Assembly: GCA_002839315.1 (NCBI GenBank)
Contig: PGXV01000006.1
Coordinates: 1,176-65,175 of the forward strand
DNA: 64,000 nucleotides
DNA from: Spirochaetae bacterium HGW-Spirochaetae-3
GTDB taxonomy: Bacteria > Spirochaetota > Spirochaetia > Treponematales > UBA12059
Reading direction: 5' to 3'
A program made the translations under genes and the position numbers. Below, in pieces: positions 44,557-52,995 of the stretch (within the stretch, counting starts at the first letter, position 1; each line of letters starts with the position of its first letter). The notes under the pieces were generated by a model. It was not told the origin of the DNA and searched no databases. It saw only the letters and a list, made by a program, of their open reading frames with translations.

Positions 44557-45993
44557 TCAGAGTACGCCGAGGAAATTCCACCAAGGGACGAATACGAACG
44601 CGGCGGATAGGATGATGATAAGCGTGACGGGTATGCCTAATCTGGCCACGTAGCTATTGGGGAAGTAGCCGTAGCTCGCTCCGATCATTATTGCCGCGGA
44701 ATGGAAGGGGAGTATGGAATGGGAAGCCACGCTGTTATACGAGATGAACATAATTACCTGCGGAGGAAGAACGTTCCCGCATATGACGATCAATCCCGGG
44801 ATTACGACCGACAGCGTGGTGGTATTGCTTCCCAATACCATGTGCATCAGCATCGCTACCAGCATCATGACGGCGAGGTAGTACAGCGAATACTCGGAGG
44901 GAAAGAGGAACGCGAGGCGCGAGAATACTATTTCTGCCGCGCCGCAGGCCTTCATGACTCCGCCTATCGAGAATGCGGCGGTGAGGAATATCATCGTCCT
45001 GACGTCTATCGCCTTCAAGTCCTTCAGGCGCAGCGTACCTTGCAGGAAGAATAGCGCTACGCTCCCGGATGTGATGAGCGTGGCGTTTATTCCGTGCAAG
45101 TCTTCGGTCATCCACGCGATGATGGTCAGTATTACCACTAACAGCGTCGTTTTTTCTTTTTTGGTAAGGCTCGCCGACGCACGAGGCGGTCCTTCGCCCT
45201 CGATACGTGATAACCCGATACCGAACAGGTGCTTGCGGAATATAAGGCAGAACGCCCCGAATATAAGCAGACAGTATACCGCGACGGGGAGCGCCATGTA
45301 CCTGATCCACTCTCCGTCCGACATATCCAGCCCGGCGAAGGCTACCGAAGCGGTATTCATGATGATATCCGCGTTTTTCGTCCCCATGTTGACGACCGCG
45401 TAGAATACGAAGCAACCGAACATCAGTACGCTCTTCGTCTCCTTGGTCGCGGTCGTTTTGCTGAGGAATCGGAAGAAGAGCATGGCCACGATGATCAACC
45501 GCGCCAATGGCTGGGGTATCATGTATATCGTCGCGATATACATGGCTATTATCGCGGCGAGGGCTTTCGCCGGAGTGCGCGCGAACCTAAGGAGGAACGG
45601 TTCGAAAAGCTTGTCTACCAGTCCGGAATTCTCTATCCCCTGAGAGAATAGGTAGGTCAGGATTATAAGGAAGAAGTTTTCCGACAAGGGGAACGTAAAT
45701 ATCGTGGCGAGCGGCGCGGCCTTCGTTAGCGCGAATATCAGAAGGAGGATGCATGAGGCGACCGACTTCTTTACGATCCCGGCCGACCACCAGGTGATTA
45801 TCAGCAGGAGAGAGGAAACCACGGCGCTCTGCGTCGAGTCCATCCCTAACGGACGCTTAAATAGGATAAGAGCCGGGATTAGAAGGCTCGCCGCCATCCA
45901 CAGGGGCCATCTGCCCTCGATATCCGTCACGCGACTCATAAATGGTTTGCTCAAGTTGCTTTCATCCTGTCTTTTCCGAAGAGGCGAGCGCAT
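44557..45993 (-). CDS. DASS (SLC13-type) divalent anion:sodium symporter
   Basis: 478 residues from ATG 45993; ATG 45939 (18 codons later) is an equally plausible start because the first helix begins soon after it. About 11-12 membrane helices. A C-half motif LGSNTTTLSVVIPGL has the Ser-Asn-Thr of the second sodium/substrate site of the DASS family. The corresponding N-half site reads NMGTKNADIIMNTA, which departs from the usual SNT. It would import a di- or tricarboxylate with sodium. It follows the TctCBA-AroA-LacI operon on the same strand, 113 bases after lacI, so it may be part of the same regulon. Confidence 0.82.
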   Translation of the reverse strand: MRSPLRKRQDESNLSKPFMSRVTDIEGRWPLWMAASLLIPALILFKRPLGMDSTQSAVVSSLLLIITWWSAGIVKKSVASCILLLIFALTKAAPLATIFTFPLSENFFLIILTYLFSQGIENSGLVDKLFEPFLLRFARTPAKALAAIIAMYIATIYMIPQPLARLIIVAMLFFRFLSKTTATKETKSVLMFGCFVFYAVVNMGTKNADIIMNTASVAFAGLDMSDGEWIRYMALPVAVYCLLIFGAFCLIFRKHLFGIGLSRIEGEGPPRASASLTKKEKTTLLVVILTIIAWMTEDLHGINATLITSGSVALFFLQGTLRLKDLKAIDVRTMIFLTAAFSIGGVMKACGAAEIVFSRLAFLFPSEYSLYYLAVMMLVAMLMHMVLGSNTTTLSVVIPGLIVICGNVLPPQVIMFISYNSVASHSILPFHSAAIMIGASYGYFPNSYVARLGIPVTLIIILSAAFVFVPWWNFLGVL

Positions 45994-46061
45994 AGCTCAC
46001 GCATGAAAAGGCGCCGAGCCCTTCGCCGCAGTGAGATAGATGCGTCTTCGCCTATTTGATC

Positions 46062-46093
46062 ATATGGTAAAAGGCTCCGCCTTATTCCATATC
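46062..46093 (-). terminator. hairpin after the lacI-type gene
   Basis: On the minus strand AAGGC-GGA-GCCTT is followed by TTACC, nested inside ATATGG/CCATAT arms. It is a weak intrinsic terminator that would separate lacI from the DASS gene. Confidence 0.45.
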
Positions 46094-46106
46094 TCCGCGT
46101 GCTCGG

Positions 46107-47174
46107 TTATGTGTTCTTGTTGAACGTAGAATTCCTTATAATGAGCCTGACGTCCACTACGCGGTCGGCGACGATGTCCCCGTGTATTATGTTTACGAGC
46201 ATTTCGACGGAACCGTATCCTAGCAGGTCCGGTTCCTGCCGCACTGACGTGAGTTGTGGACGGGCTATCGTGGCGAATACCGAATCGTCGTAGCCGATGA
46301 GCGAAACCTGCTGAGGCACAGAGATATTCTCTTCTCGAAGGGTCTGCAATACTCCCGCGGCGGCGGAATCGTTGCAGCAGATGATCGAATCGAAATCGCG
46401 CAGGGAGGACAGGAAATCCTTGGTCCGCTCGTAGCCGCTGGCGAAGTCGTAGCCGATGCTGAATATGAGCGACTCGTCGAACGGGATCCCCTGCTCGTCC
46501 AAGGCCTTCATGTATCCGTCCAACCGATCGAGCGAGGAATAGCATCCGCGCTTAGGGTCGCGCATGAAGTCGATCATGCTCTTGGCGTCCCTGAAGCGGT
46601 CCTGCCAGAAGCCGGCGAAGAAGGCTATTTCCTTGTGCCCCTGCTTGAGCAGGTACTTAGTCGCCAGGTAACCGCCCTTGATATTGTCATGATAGATATG
46701 GGGGACTCCCGGCGCGAAATCGCGCCGGTACAGTATCACCAGCGGGAAATCCGCGGGGAAAATATCGGCGAGCAGCATCGCGTTGGTATCCGACGACGGA
46801 CAGTAGAGCAACCCGCAGATATTCGCGGTCGATGCCGATTTCAGGCAGTTCTCCTCGAAGGAAGAGCTACCGTGGCAGCTATAAACGATGACCCTTAGGT
46901 TATAGTACTCTGCGGCCTGCAACACGCCCTCGAGGATGTGCGAGAAGAAATTGTCATGGGCGCTTGGTATAATTATCCCTATCGAGTTCTCACGCGCCCG
47001 CTTCATGCTCCTGGCATGCGGGTTTGGAGTGTATTTCAGCTCGCCGATCGTTCTCCTGACGCGCGCGGCCAAGGCTTCGTCTACCTTGGCGTTATCGTTT
47101 ATTACCCGGGATACCGTCGCGATCGAAACACCCGCGGCCTTGGCGACGTCGATTATGGTAATATTATTGCCCAT
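46107..47174 (-). CDS. LacI family transcriptional regulator
   Basis: 355 residues. The N-terminal helix-turn-helix and hinge are textbook (TIIDVAKAAGVSIATVSRVI, YTPNPHARSMKR). A periplasmic-binding-protein-like effector domain follows (NSIGIIIPSAHDNFFSHILE, IICCNDSAAAGVLQ, VSLIGYDDS). It is the distal gene of the tctC-tctB-tctA-aroA cluster. Two LacI-type operators with GTAAACGTTTAC cores lie upstream of tctC, so it is the likely repressor, responding to the transported compound or a derivative. AAGGA precedes the ATG. Confidence 0.93.
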   Translation of the reverse strand: MGNNITIIDVAKAAGVSIATVSRVINDNAKVDEALAARVRRTIGELKYTPNPHARSMKRARENSIGIIIPSAHDNFFSHILEGVLQAAEYYNLRVIVYSCHGSSSFEENCLKSASTANICGLLYCPSSDTNAMLLADIFPADFPLVILYRRDFAPGVPHIYHDNIKGGYLATKYLLKQGHKEIAFFAGFWQDRFRDAKSMIDFMRDPKRGCYSSLDRLDGYMKALDEQGIPFDESLIFSIGYDFASGYERTKDFLSSLRDFDSIICCNDSAAAGVLQTLREENISVPQQVSLIGYDDSVFATIARPQLTSVRQEPDLLGYGSVEMLVNIIHGDIVADRVVDVRLIIRNSTFNKNT

Positions 47175-47202
47175 GCTTCATTCCTTCCCGCGATGCCTGC
47201 TC

Positions 47203-48498
47203 TCAGTCTCCGACGACGACGTTCGAACCGATGGCGTTCATGACCTCGAAGAAATCAGGGAAGGACACCGAGGCGCATTCGACGTTGCCGACCCTGGTTG
47301 TGCCGCTCGCGAACAGGCCCGCTACGACCATCGCCATCGCGACGCGGTGATCGTCGTGGCTGTCCACCTCGGCTCCGACCAAGGGAGAGCCGCCGTTGAC
47401 GATCATGTAGTCGGGGCCGATCTCTATATCGGCGCCTAGCTTCTTCAATTCCTCTTCCATCACGGCGACCCGGTCCGTTTCCTTGACTCGCACGTGCGCG
47501 AGGTTGGTGAACGTAGTCTTACCCCGCGCGAAGCACGCCGCCACGGACAGCGCGGGAAGGGAATCGGGAATGTCGTTCAAGTCTATCGTCGTACCGCCGC
47601 GCAGCGCCTTCCCTCCCACGACGGTCATGCGATGATGCGCTTCGTCCTTTACTATATCCGCTCCCATGGCTATCAGGTGGTCGACGACGATCTTGTCGCC
47701 CTGGCAGTCATTGAAGTCTACGCCGGTTATGACGACGCTGGAGGGCGTCGTCACCGCCGCTATCAGCGGGAACGCTACCCCGGACCAGTCGCTGGGGATT
47801 ATGGAATCGGTAGCCGTATAGGATTGGTTTCCCTTGATACGGAAGTACTTATAATCGGGGGATACTTCCTCCGGCGTTACGCCGTATCGTCTCATCCAGT
47901 CCAGGGTCATCTGGAGGTACGGTTTCTCCAGGGGCTTGTCGACGAATATCTCGGTATCTCCCCCCGCCAGGGGCGCGGCCAGCAGTATGCTGGATATGTA
48001 CTGGGAAGAGAACCCGCTCAGGTAGGCCTTCCCTCCGATCATTTTCCCCTTAACGAGCACGGGCGGCGCCTCTACGCCGGTTCGCGTGGTATGGGCGTCG
48101 GCTCCTAGCTGGTTGAGGGCGTCGAGAAGGGGGCGTATCGGCCTGCGGCGGATTTGTTCGTCTCCCGTTATGAACGTATAGCCGTCGAGCAATGACGCGA
48201 TAGCCGCTACGAACATGGTGGTCGTTCCGGAATTCCGGGTGTCTATGAAGTCCTCGGGAACATGAAGATCCTTGCCCCTGCCGGTAACGACCCACGATCC
48301 GGGCGCCTCCGCTATTTCCGCTCCGAGGCTACGAGCCGCGCGCAGAGCGCTCAGGCAATCGTCGCTGGTGAGCGGATTCTTGATCACCGACTTCCCGTCG
48401 GACATCGCGGCGAGCAGTACCGCGCGGATGGTGTGGCTCTTCGAGCCAGGGACGAGTACTTCGCCCTTGAGGGACGCTTTCTTCGAAATAGCATGCAT
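47203..48498 (-). CDS. aroA: 3-phosphoshikimate 1-carboxyvinyltransferase (EPSP synthase)
   Basis: 431 residues from ATG 48498 (GAAGGGA upstream); a TTG six codons earlier is less likely. Signature segments are VLVPGSKSHTIRAVLLAAMS, RNSGTTTMF, DEQIRRRPIRPLL, SGFSSQYISSILLAAPLA, LAHVRVKETDRVAVMEEEL and SHDDHRVAMAMVVAGL. It transfers enolpyruvate from PEP to shikimate 3-phosphate. It is unusual to find it between a tripartite carboxylate transporter and its LacI regulator. It could be the housekeeping enzyme captured in this operon, or a paralogue acting on an imported shikimate-like compound. Confidence 0.9.
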   Translation of the reverse strand: MHAISKKASLKGEVLVPGSKSHTIRAVLLAAMSDGKSVIKNPLTSDDCLSALRAARSLGAEIAEAPGSWVVTGRGKDLHVPEDFIDTRNSGTTTMFVAAIASLLDGYTFITGDEQIRRRPIRPLLDALNQLGADAHTTRTGVEAPPVLVKGKMIGGKAYLSGFSSQYISSILLAAPLAGGDTEIFVDKPLEKPYLQMTLDWMRRYGVTPEEVSPDYKYFRIKGNQSYTATDSIIPSDWSGVAFPLIAAVTTPSSVVITGVDFNDCQGDKIVVDHLIAMGADIVKDEAHHRMTVVGGKALRGGTTIDLNDIPDSLPALSVAACFARGKTTFTNLAHVRVKETDRVAVMEEELKKLGADIEIGPDYMIVNGGSPLVGAEVDSHDDHRVAMAMVVAGLFASGTTRVGNVECASVSFPDFFEVMNAIGSNVVVGD

Positions 48499-48559
48499 AC
48501 TAGATTTCCCTTCCAATTGTATTCCTGTATACCAGCGGAGCCTCGCGTATCCGGCCGCG

Positions 48560-50056
48560 CTATCGATTCCCGGCCGCGGAGAAGATCCGCTTCACCGCCG
48601 GTATATTCGACGCGATGGTGATGACTATCAATATGAGCAGTACGATCGTGATCGGCCGGCCGAACAGTGCGCCCATGAAATGGCTTTCCGACGAGGCCAG
48701 CGATATCGCCCGCCTGAAATTGGAGTCCATCATTCCGCCTAGCACGATGGCCAGCGTCATCGGAGCGACGGAGTAGTCTCGCTTGCGCAGGAAGTATCCG
48801 AGGATCCCGAAGAAGAACATGAGGCCTACGTCGAACATACGGTTATTGCAGGCGAAAGCGCCGATTACGCAGAGCACGCCGACGATAGGGAGCAATATCC
48901 GCTTCGGAACGGTTATTACCTTGCTGATCCTCGGCGCTACGAGCAGTCCGAGAATCAGGAGGAACATACTCGCGATAAGACCGCCCGCCAGGATTATATG
49001 AAACATGTCGGGGCTCGTCTTGATGAACATCGGGCCCGGGCGAAGGCCATGGACATAGAATACCGATAGTATGATAGCCGTCACAGCGTCCCCGGGAATC
49101 GCCAAGGCTAGCATCGGTATGAGCGCGCCTCCTATGCAGGCGTTGTTGGCGGTTTCGCTCGCTATGATGCCTTCTACCGCTCCCTCGCCGAAGGGAACCG
49201 ATGGGTTCTTTACTATCTTCTTGGCTTGGCTATAGGCGATGAAGGACGCGACGGGTCCGCCGGCTCCCGGCAACGCGCCTATCAGCGTGCCGATGGTCGC
49301 GTAATACATCGATATGGCGAAGTGCTTCAGGATATCCTTCATCCTCACTACCGATTTGGCTATCTTGGTTACCTCGCCGTCGAAGTTACCGTCGGAAATG
49401 ACCATCAGGATCTCGGAGAACCCGAAGAGGCCTACCAAGGCGGGTACGATGCTGATGCCGGCCTGCAGGTCGTAGAGTCCGAAGGTCAGCCTCGCCGTGC
49501 CGACGACGGAATCGATCCCCACCAGGCTGAATATCAAGCCCAGCAAGGCGCTGATCAAACCCTTCGAGAAGTTCTTCGCGGTGAGGGACCCTACCGTCGT
49601 CAAGCCGAAGAAGGCCAGGAGGAAATAGTCCATCGGAGAGAATTTCAGCGCGACCATCGAAACGGGCCGCACCAGGAACCACAGGGCGACGAATCCGAAC
49701 ACCGTGCCGACGAAGGAATACACGGTGGTATACTTCAACGCCTTGTACGCCTCTCCCTTGGAAGCCAGCGGGAATCCGTCGAGCGTCGTGACTACCGACG
49801 ACGGCGCCCCGGGAATGTTTATCAGTATCGCAGACAGGGCCCCGGAGAACACGCCGACGACGTACACGCCCATGATGGTCGCGAGGGCCGAGGACGTATC
49901 CCACGAATAGGTGATGGAAACGAGCAGCGCCGTCGCCATCGAGACCGACAGCCCGGGGATCGCTCCCACGAACAGCCCCGCCAAGGAACCCGCCAAGACG
50001 AAGAATACGAAACGGATGTCCAGGAAATACGCGAACACGCTCATGAAATCTGGCAT
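48560..50056 (-). CDS. tctA: tripartite tricarboxylate transporter large membrane subunit TctA
   Basis: 498 residues, about 12 membrane helices. The TctA signatures are visible: GAIPGLSVSMATALLVSITY near residue 32, GVFSGALSAILINIPGAPSS near 68, and GALPGAGGPVASFIAYSQAK near 258. It forms the channel of a TTT-type transporter that works with the binding protein TctC and the small subunit TctB. It follows tctB by 13 bases and precedes aroA by 61 bases. The substrate is probably a carboxylate, unidentified. Confidence 0.94.
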   Translation of the reverse strand: MPDFMSVFAYFLDIRFVFFVLAGSLAGLFVGAIPGLSVSMATALLVSITYSWDTSSALATIMGVYVVGVFSGALSAILINIPGAPSSVVTTLDGFPLASKGEAYKALKYTTVYSFVGTVFGFVALWFLVRPVSMVALKFSPMDYFLLAFFGLTTVGSLTAKNFSKGLISALLGLIFSLVGIDSVVGTARLTFGLYDLQAGISIVPALVGLFGFSEILMVISDGNFDGEVTKIAKSVVRMKDILKHFAISMYYATIGTLIGALPGAGGPVASFIAYSQAKKIVKNPSVPFGEGAVEGIIASETANNACIGGALIPMLALAIPGDAVTAIILSVFYVHGLRPGPMFIKTSPDMFHIILAGGLIASMFLLILGLLVAPRISKVITVPKRILLPIVGVLCVIGAFACNNRMFDVGLMFFFGILGYFLRKRDYSVAPMTLAIVLGGMMDSNFRRAISLASSESHFMGALFGRPITIVLLILIVITIASNIPAVKRIFSAAGNR

Positions 50057-50069
50057 CTGAAACCCCTCG

Positions 50070-50549
50070 CTATGGCAGCATGACGTGCAGCATGACGTCG
50101 AAAAGGAAATAAACGATGAATGCTGTAGATAAGGAGAGCGCGCCGATGAGCCAGAGGCGCCGTTCTCCCAGATATAGGAAGGAGACGATCAGGAACAGTA
50201 TCGTCGCCGGTATGAACGTTATCAAATTCATTAGTAGAAAATAACAGATCGCGAAGAGGAATATGCATATGGAGCGCTTCCATAGCGAAACGCCTTTTTT
50301 CGCGCCTACCTCCTCCGTCCCTTTTTTACGGAATCCTTCGGCCAACAACGAGACGGAGAGTACCCCGAGGCAGATAGCTATCAGGAGCGGGAATAAGTAT
50401 GGAGACAATTTCCATTCGAGGCTAATGGAACCGAGATGATTCACCAGCGAATATACCAGCAGCAAAGCGGCGCAAAGGAAGAATAGAAGGCCCTCTTGAA
50501 TCTCGGAAACTTTGATCAGTTCGCGAAAATCGCGGTCATGTGCTTTCAT
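50070..50549 (-). CDS. tctB: tripartite tricarboxylate transporter small membrane subunit TctB
   Basis: 159 residues from ATG 50549, with AAAGGG upstream. Four hydrophobic segments (for example GLLFFLCAALLLVYSLV and LSPYLFPLLIAICLGVLSV), the usual TctB topology. Sequence conservation in this family is low; the call rests on size, topology and position between tctC and tctA. A strong hairpin separates it from tctC. Confidence 0.87.
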   Translation of the reverse strand: MKAHDRDFRELIKVSEIQEGLLFFLCAALLLVYSLVNHLGSISLEWKLSPYLFPLLIAICLGVLSVSLLAEGFRKKGTEEVGAKKGVSLWKRSICIFLFAICYFLLMNLITFIPATILFLIVSFLYLGERRLWLIGALSLSTAFIVYFLFDVMLHVMLP

Positions 50550-50596
50550 TGGAACCCTTTTCGAGGGGGAGGCGTGCATCCCGTTCTTTTTTTCGT

Positions 50597-50631
50597 ACGA
50601 GCCGGCGGGAGCGACGCTCCCGCCGGCTCGT
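50597..50631. other. very stable hairpin between tctC and tctB
   Basis: CGAGCCGGCGGGAGCG (50598-50613) pairs with CGCTCCCGCCGGCTCG (50615-50630) across a single base, extended by A597-T631. It begins four bases after the tctC stop. In the direction of transcription it is followed by A-rich sequence, so it is not a classical terminator. It probably stabilises the tctC message so that binding protein exceeds membrane subunits. Confidence 0.8.
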
Positions 50632-50634
50632 CCG

Positions 50635-51681
50635 TTACAGTCTAGGTATCCCGAATTTTTCGGGGCTTACCTTGGCGGCTCCGGCGTCGAAGAGCAGCCA
50701 ATCGACGACGGATTCCCAGTTCGAGTAGAAACTCTTGATGGAAGCTTCGTCGGGGTATTTCTCGTAGAGCTTGTCGAGGCAGTTCTCCGCGACGTAGCTT
50801 TTCCATTCCGGTTCTTGGACGGCCTTCGCGGCGGCGGCCCTGAGGACGGTCACGACGTTGGCGGGGACGTCCTTATCAACGAGTAACGACAGCGGCGTAA
50901 AGGGAATGCTCATATAAGCCGTCGCCTCGGGAATCACTTCGCCCAGCGTGGGGACGTCGGGGTACTTGGGAAGCCGGTCCATCGCGGATATGCCGAGTAG
51001 CCGCAGGTCGCCGCTCTCTATATACGCGGTAACCGTCGAGAAATTCGAGTTCGTGAACTCGACCTGATCGCCGAGGACCGCGAGCAGGCAATCGCTTCCG
51101 CCGGGATACGCGGTTAGGGCGAGATCCATGCCGAACTTGTTGTAGACCAATGCCTGAACGTGGCCTGAGCCGCCGGGACCGGTGTACGACATCTTCACCT
51201 TGCCCGGCCGGGCCCTTATATCGCTGACCAGGTCGGCGAGCGTCTTATACTTGGATCCCTTATTGACGACGATGACTTTCGGATCGTTTACCGTCGCCAT
51301 TATAGGGATGAAATCGGCGTAGCTCAGGTCGGAAAGCCCCATGACCCGCTGCGTCCCGAGCGATTCGGCCGTGAAGAGGACGGTGTAACCATCGGGGGCG
51401 GCGTCGAGCACCGTTTTCGCGCCGACGTATCCGGAGGCTCCGCTCTGATTCACTACCGTAATCGATTTTCCGAGCTGCTTGCCCAGCTGGATCGCGAGTT
51501 GCCTGCCCGTAAGATCGGTAGTACCGCCGGCTCCGTACGGAACGATCATGGTGATCGGCTTCTCCGGATACGTTTCAACTGGCGCGGCTTTCGCGCTCTC
51601 CGCTTTTCCGTTACACGAAAGCATCAGCAGGCAGATTGAGAGGGTTCCCAAGACGCCATGTATCGCCTTTGTTCTTTTCAC
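50635..51681 (-). CDS. tctC: tripartite tricarboxylate transporter substrate-binding lipoprotein TctC
   Basis: 348 residues from GTG 51681, chosen because AAGGAGG lies seven bases upstream; the frame also opens earlier. The signal peptide ends in LLMLSC, so it is a lipoprotein. The TctC/Bug fold is marked by YPEKPITMIVPYGAGGTTDL, VVNQSGASGYVGA, and PDGYTVLF. It captures a carboxylate in the periplasm and delivers it to TctA/TctB. It heads the operon and carries its own promoter and LacI operators. Confidence 0.93.
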   Translation of the reverse strand: MKRTKAIHGVLGTLSICLLMLSCNGKAESAKAAPVETYPEKPITMIVPYGAGGTTDLTGRQLAIQLGKQLGKSITVVNQSGASGYVGAKTVLDAAPDGYTVLFTAESLGTQRVMGLSDLSYADFIPIMATVNDPKVIVVNKGSKYKTLADLVSDIRARPGKVKMSYTGPGGSGHVQALVYNKFGMDLALTAYPGGSDCLLAVLGDQVEFTNSNFSTVTAYIESGDLRLLGISAMDRLPKYPDVPTLGEVIPEATAYMSIPFTPLSLLVDKDVPANVVTVLRAAAAKAVQEPEWKSYVAENCLDKLYEKYPDEASIKSFYSNWESVVDWLLFDAGAAKVSPEKFGIPRL

Positions 51682-51750
51682 TCTGATTCCTCCTTGGTCT
51701 TCTAGCACATTCTTCCTTTTATGAAAAAATGTGGTTTTGTTTTCTCAACA

Positions 51751-51779
51751 AGTCTATTCGTGCTTATTTATAATGTCAA
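51751..51779 (-). promoter_or_regulatory. promoter of the tctCBA-aroA-lacI operon
   Basis: On the minus strand TTGACA (51774-51779), 17 bases, TAGACT (51751-51756), about 70 bases before the tctC GTG. A second possible promoter, with TATACG directly upstream of the proximal operator, would give a longer leader. Confidence 0.6.
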
Positions 51780-51889
51780 TAAAAATTTGTTTGTCTGAGG
51801 TAGGAATTATAATTCAGTAAATATAATAGATAAAAAGAAATATAGAATATGCAAAAATACATATTTGCTTTTTCTGTTTATGTTGCGAA

Positions 51890-51986
51890 AGTAAACGTTT
51901 ACTCGTATATGTTTGTATTGTTACTCCAGTAAAGAAGTGGTAACACGGAATTATTAAGGTTTAGGGTTGATATGTAAACGTTTACA
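51890..51986. promoter_or_regulatory. pair of LacI-type operators
   Basis: AGTAAACGTTTACT (51890-51903) and TGTAAACGTTTACA (51973-51986) are perfect palindromes with the central CG typical of LacI-family sites. Their centres are 83 bp apart, about eight helical turns, so DNA looping by a LacI tetramer is plausible. The regulator gene is in the same operon. Confidence 0.82.
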
Positions 51987-52010
51987 CGTTCTTTTCGGTC
52001 AGGCGTCGTA

Positions 52011-52130
52011 GGCAAGAAAGCGCTTGCGCTCTATGCGGACCTCGTCTATAGCGACGAGGCGAGCATCGCCGCGAGGGCGGCCGGTATCCATACGGGAGTG
52101 AGTCGATCGCTACGCATGCGCGCGGAATAA
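52011..52130 (+). pseudogene. decayed C-terminal coding remnant
   Basis: A plus-strand frame reads GKKALALYADLVYSDEAS and continues for about 20 residues to a TAA at 52128-52130, using host-like GC-rich codons. It has no start codon, and an in-frame TAA lies just upstream near 51976. It looks like the end of a lost gene, possibly with a helix-turn-helix (IAARAAGIHTGVSRSLR). The parent gene is not recognised. Confidence 0.35.
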
Positions 52131-52172
52131 TGAGTCTTCCGGCCAGTCGCCGTCGACTCGGAACGTCCCCTT

Positions 52173-52985
52173 CTAGAGCTTCGGCTCCGCGTCGGACTTA
52201 ATCGGTCTCTTCGTTTTACGACCGAACAATGAGCCTAGCATCCCTTCGCGGACGGTCTTCTTCTTGCCCGACCCCTCGGCTTGATCGCGTCGGCCCTGTA
52301 GCCGCTCGGCCAATGACTCGAGCACGCTCTTTGATCCGATCGATACGAGGAAATGGGCTATGTCTCCATTGACCGAATAGCTCGGCATGAAGGTGACGGG
52401 GCCTTCGCGCTTCACGGCGACGTGCGAACGATTCGCTTCCTCCAGCACGGAGCCCAGCGCTATATCCGGGAAGAACTCGGTTAGCATCGATTCGCCTATG
52501 CGCACGCCGGCGAAAGCCTCCTGCTCCGCCGCCTCGCGTGAATACGCGATGATACGTCCGTCGAGTCCTATGGCGAGCAGGGCGCCTTCTGAGGATTCCA
52601 TCGCCGAGCGGACGAGCCCTGTCAGGGCCGCTATGCGTTCGCTCTTGCGCGTCGACGCATCGGATAGTTCTCCTACGATGGCATAGATGTTATCGCCTAT
52701 CGTCCCGAAGCCCGCCAGCCTTTTTTGGGATAGACTGCCGCCATAGCGTACCAGGTCGGATAGGCCTTCTAGCTCTCGACGCTTCCTCTTGCCTCCGGCC
52801 AGTATCGAGGCCGTCAGGACGGCCTCGAGCGCGGAGGCGATCAAGCCGTAGAAGAGGATGGTCTCGGCGGGCCCCTTCGATCCGAGGCTGACGCTCAGGA
52901 CGTAGGCCCCGATGGACGCGCCCAGGGTAGCGGCCATGCCGATTACGGCGAGCGCTAAGAGGGCGGTCGTTTTCACCATGATCAT
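52173..52985 (-). CDS. membrane protein with PAS-like domain, linked to potassium uptake genes
   Basis: 270 residues. Two hydrophobic segments (about 7-30 and 40-63), a linker with coiled-coil character, then a PAS-like region at about 125-235 (GALLAIGLDGRIIAYSREAAEQEAF split over several strands, and VNGDIAHFLVSIGSKSV). The tail is rich in Lys and Arg. No kinase, HAMP or cyclase domain is visible. It starts ten bases after the ktrA stop with AGGAG upstream, so it belongs to the ktrB-ktrA operon and may sense conditions for potassium uptake. Function unknown. Confidence 0.7.
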   Translation of the reverse strand: MIMVKTTALLALAVIGMAATLGASIGAYVLSVSLGSKGPAETILFYGLIASALEAVLTASILAGGKRKRRELEGLSDLVRYGGSLSQKRLAGFGTIGDNIYAIVGELSDASTRKSERIAALTGLVRSAMESSEGALLAIGLDGRIIAYSREAAEQEAFAGVRIGESMLTEFFPDIALGSVLEEANRSHVAVKREGPVTFMPSYSVNGDIAHFLVSIGSKSVLESLAERLQGRRDQAEGSGKKKTVREGMLGSLFGRKTKRPIKSDAEPKL

Positions 52986-52995
52986 GGCTTGGCTC

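Larger units (their letters stand above)
51682..52172. other. AT-rich regulatory region upstream of tctC
   Basis: 491 bp. The part 51715-52000 is strikingly AT-rich compared with the genes. It holds the tctC promoter, two LacI operators and, at its far end, a decayed coding remnant ending at 52130. Nothing else recognisable. Confidence 0.7.
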
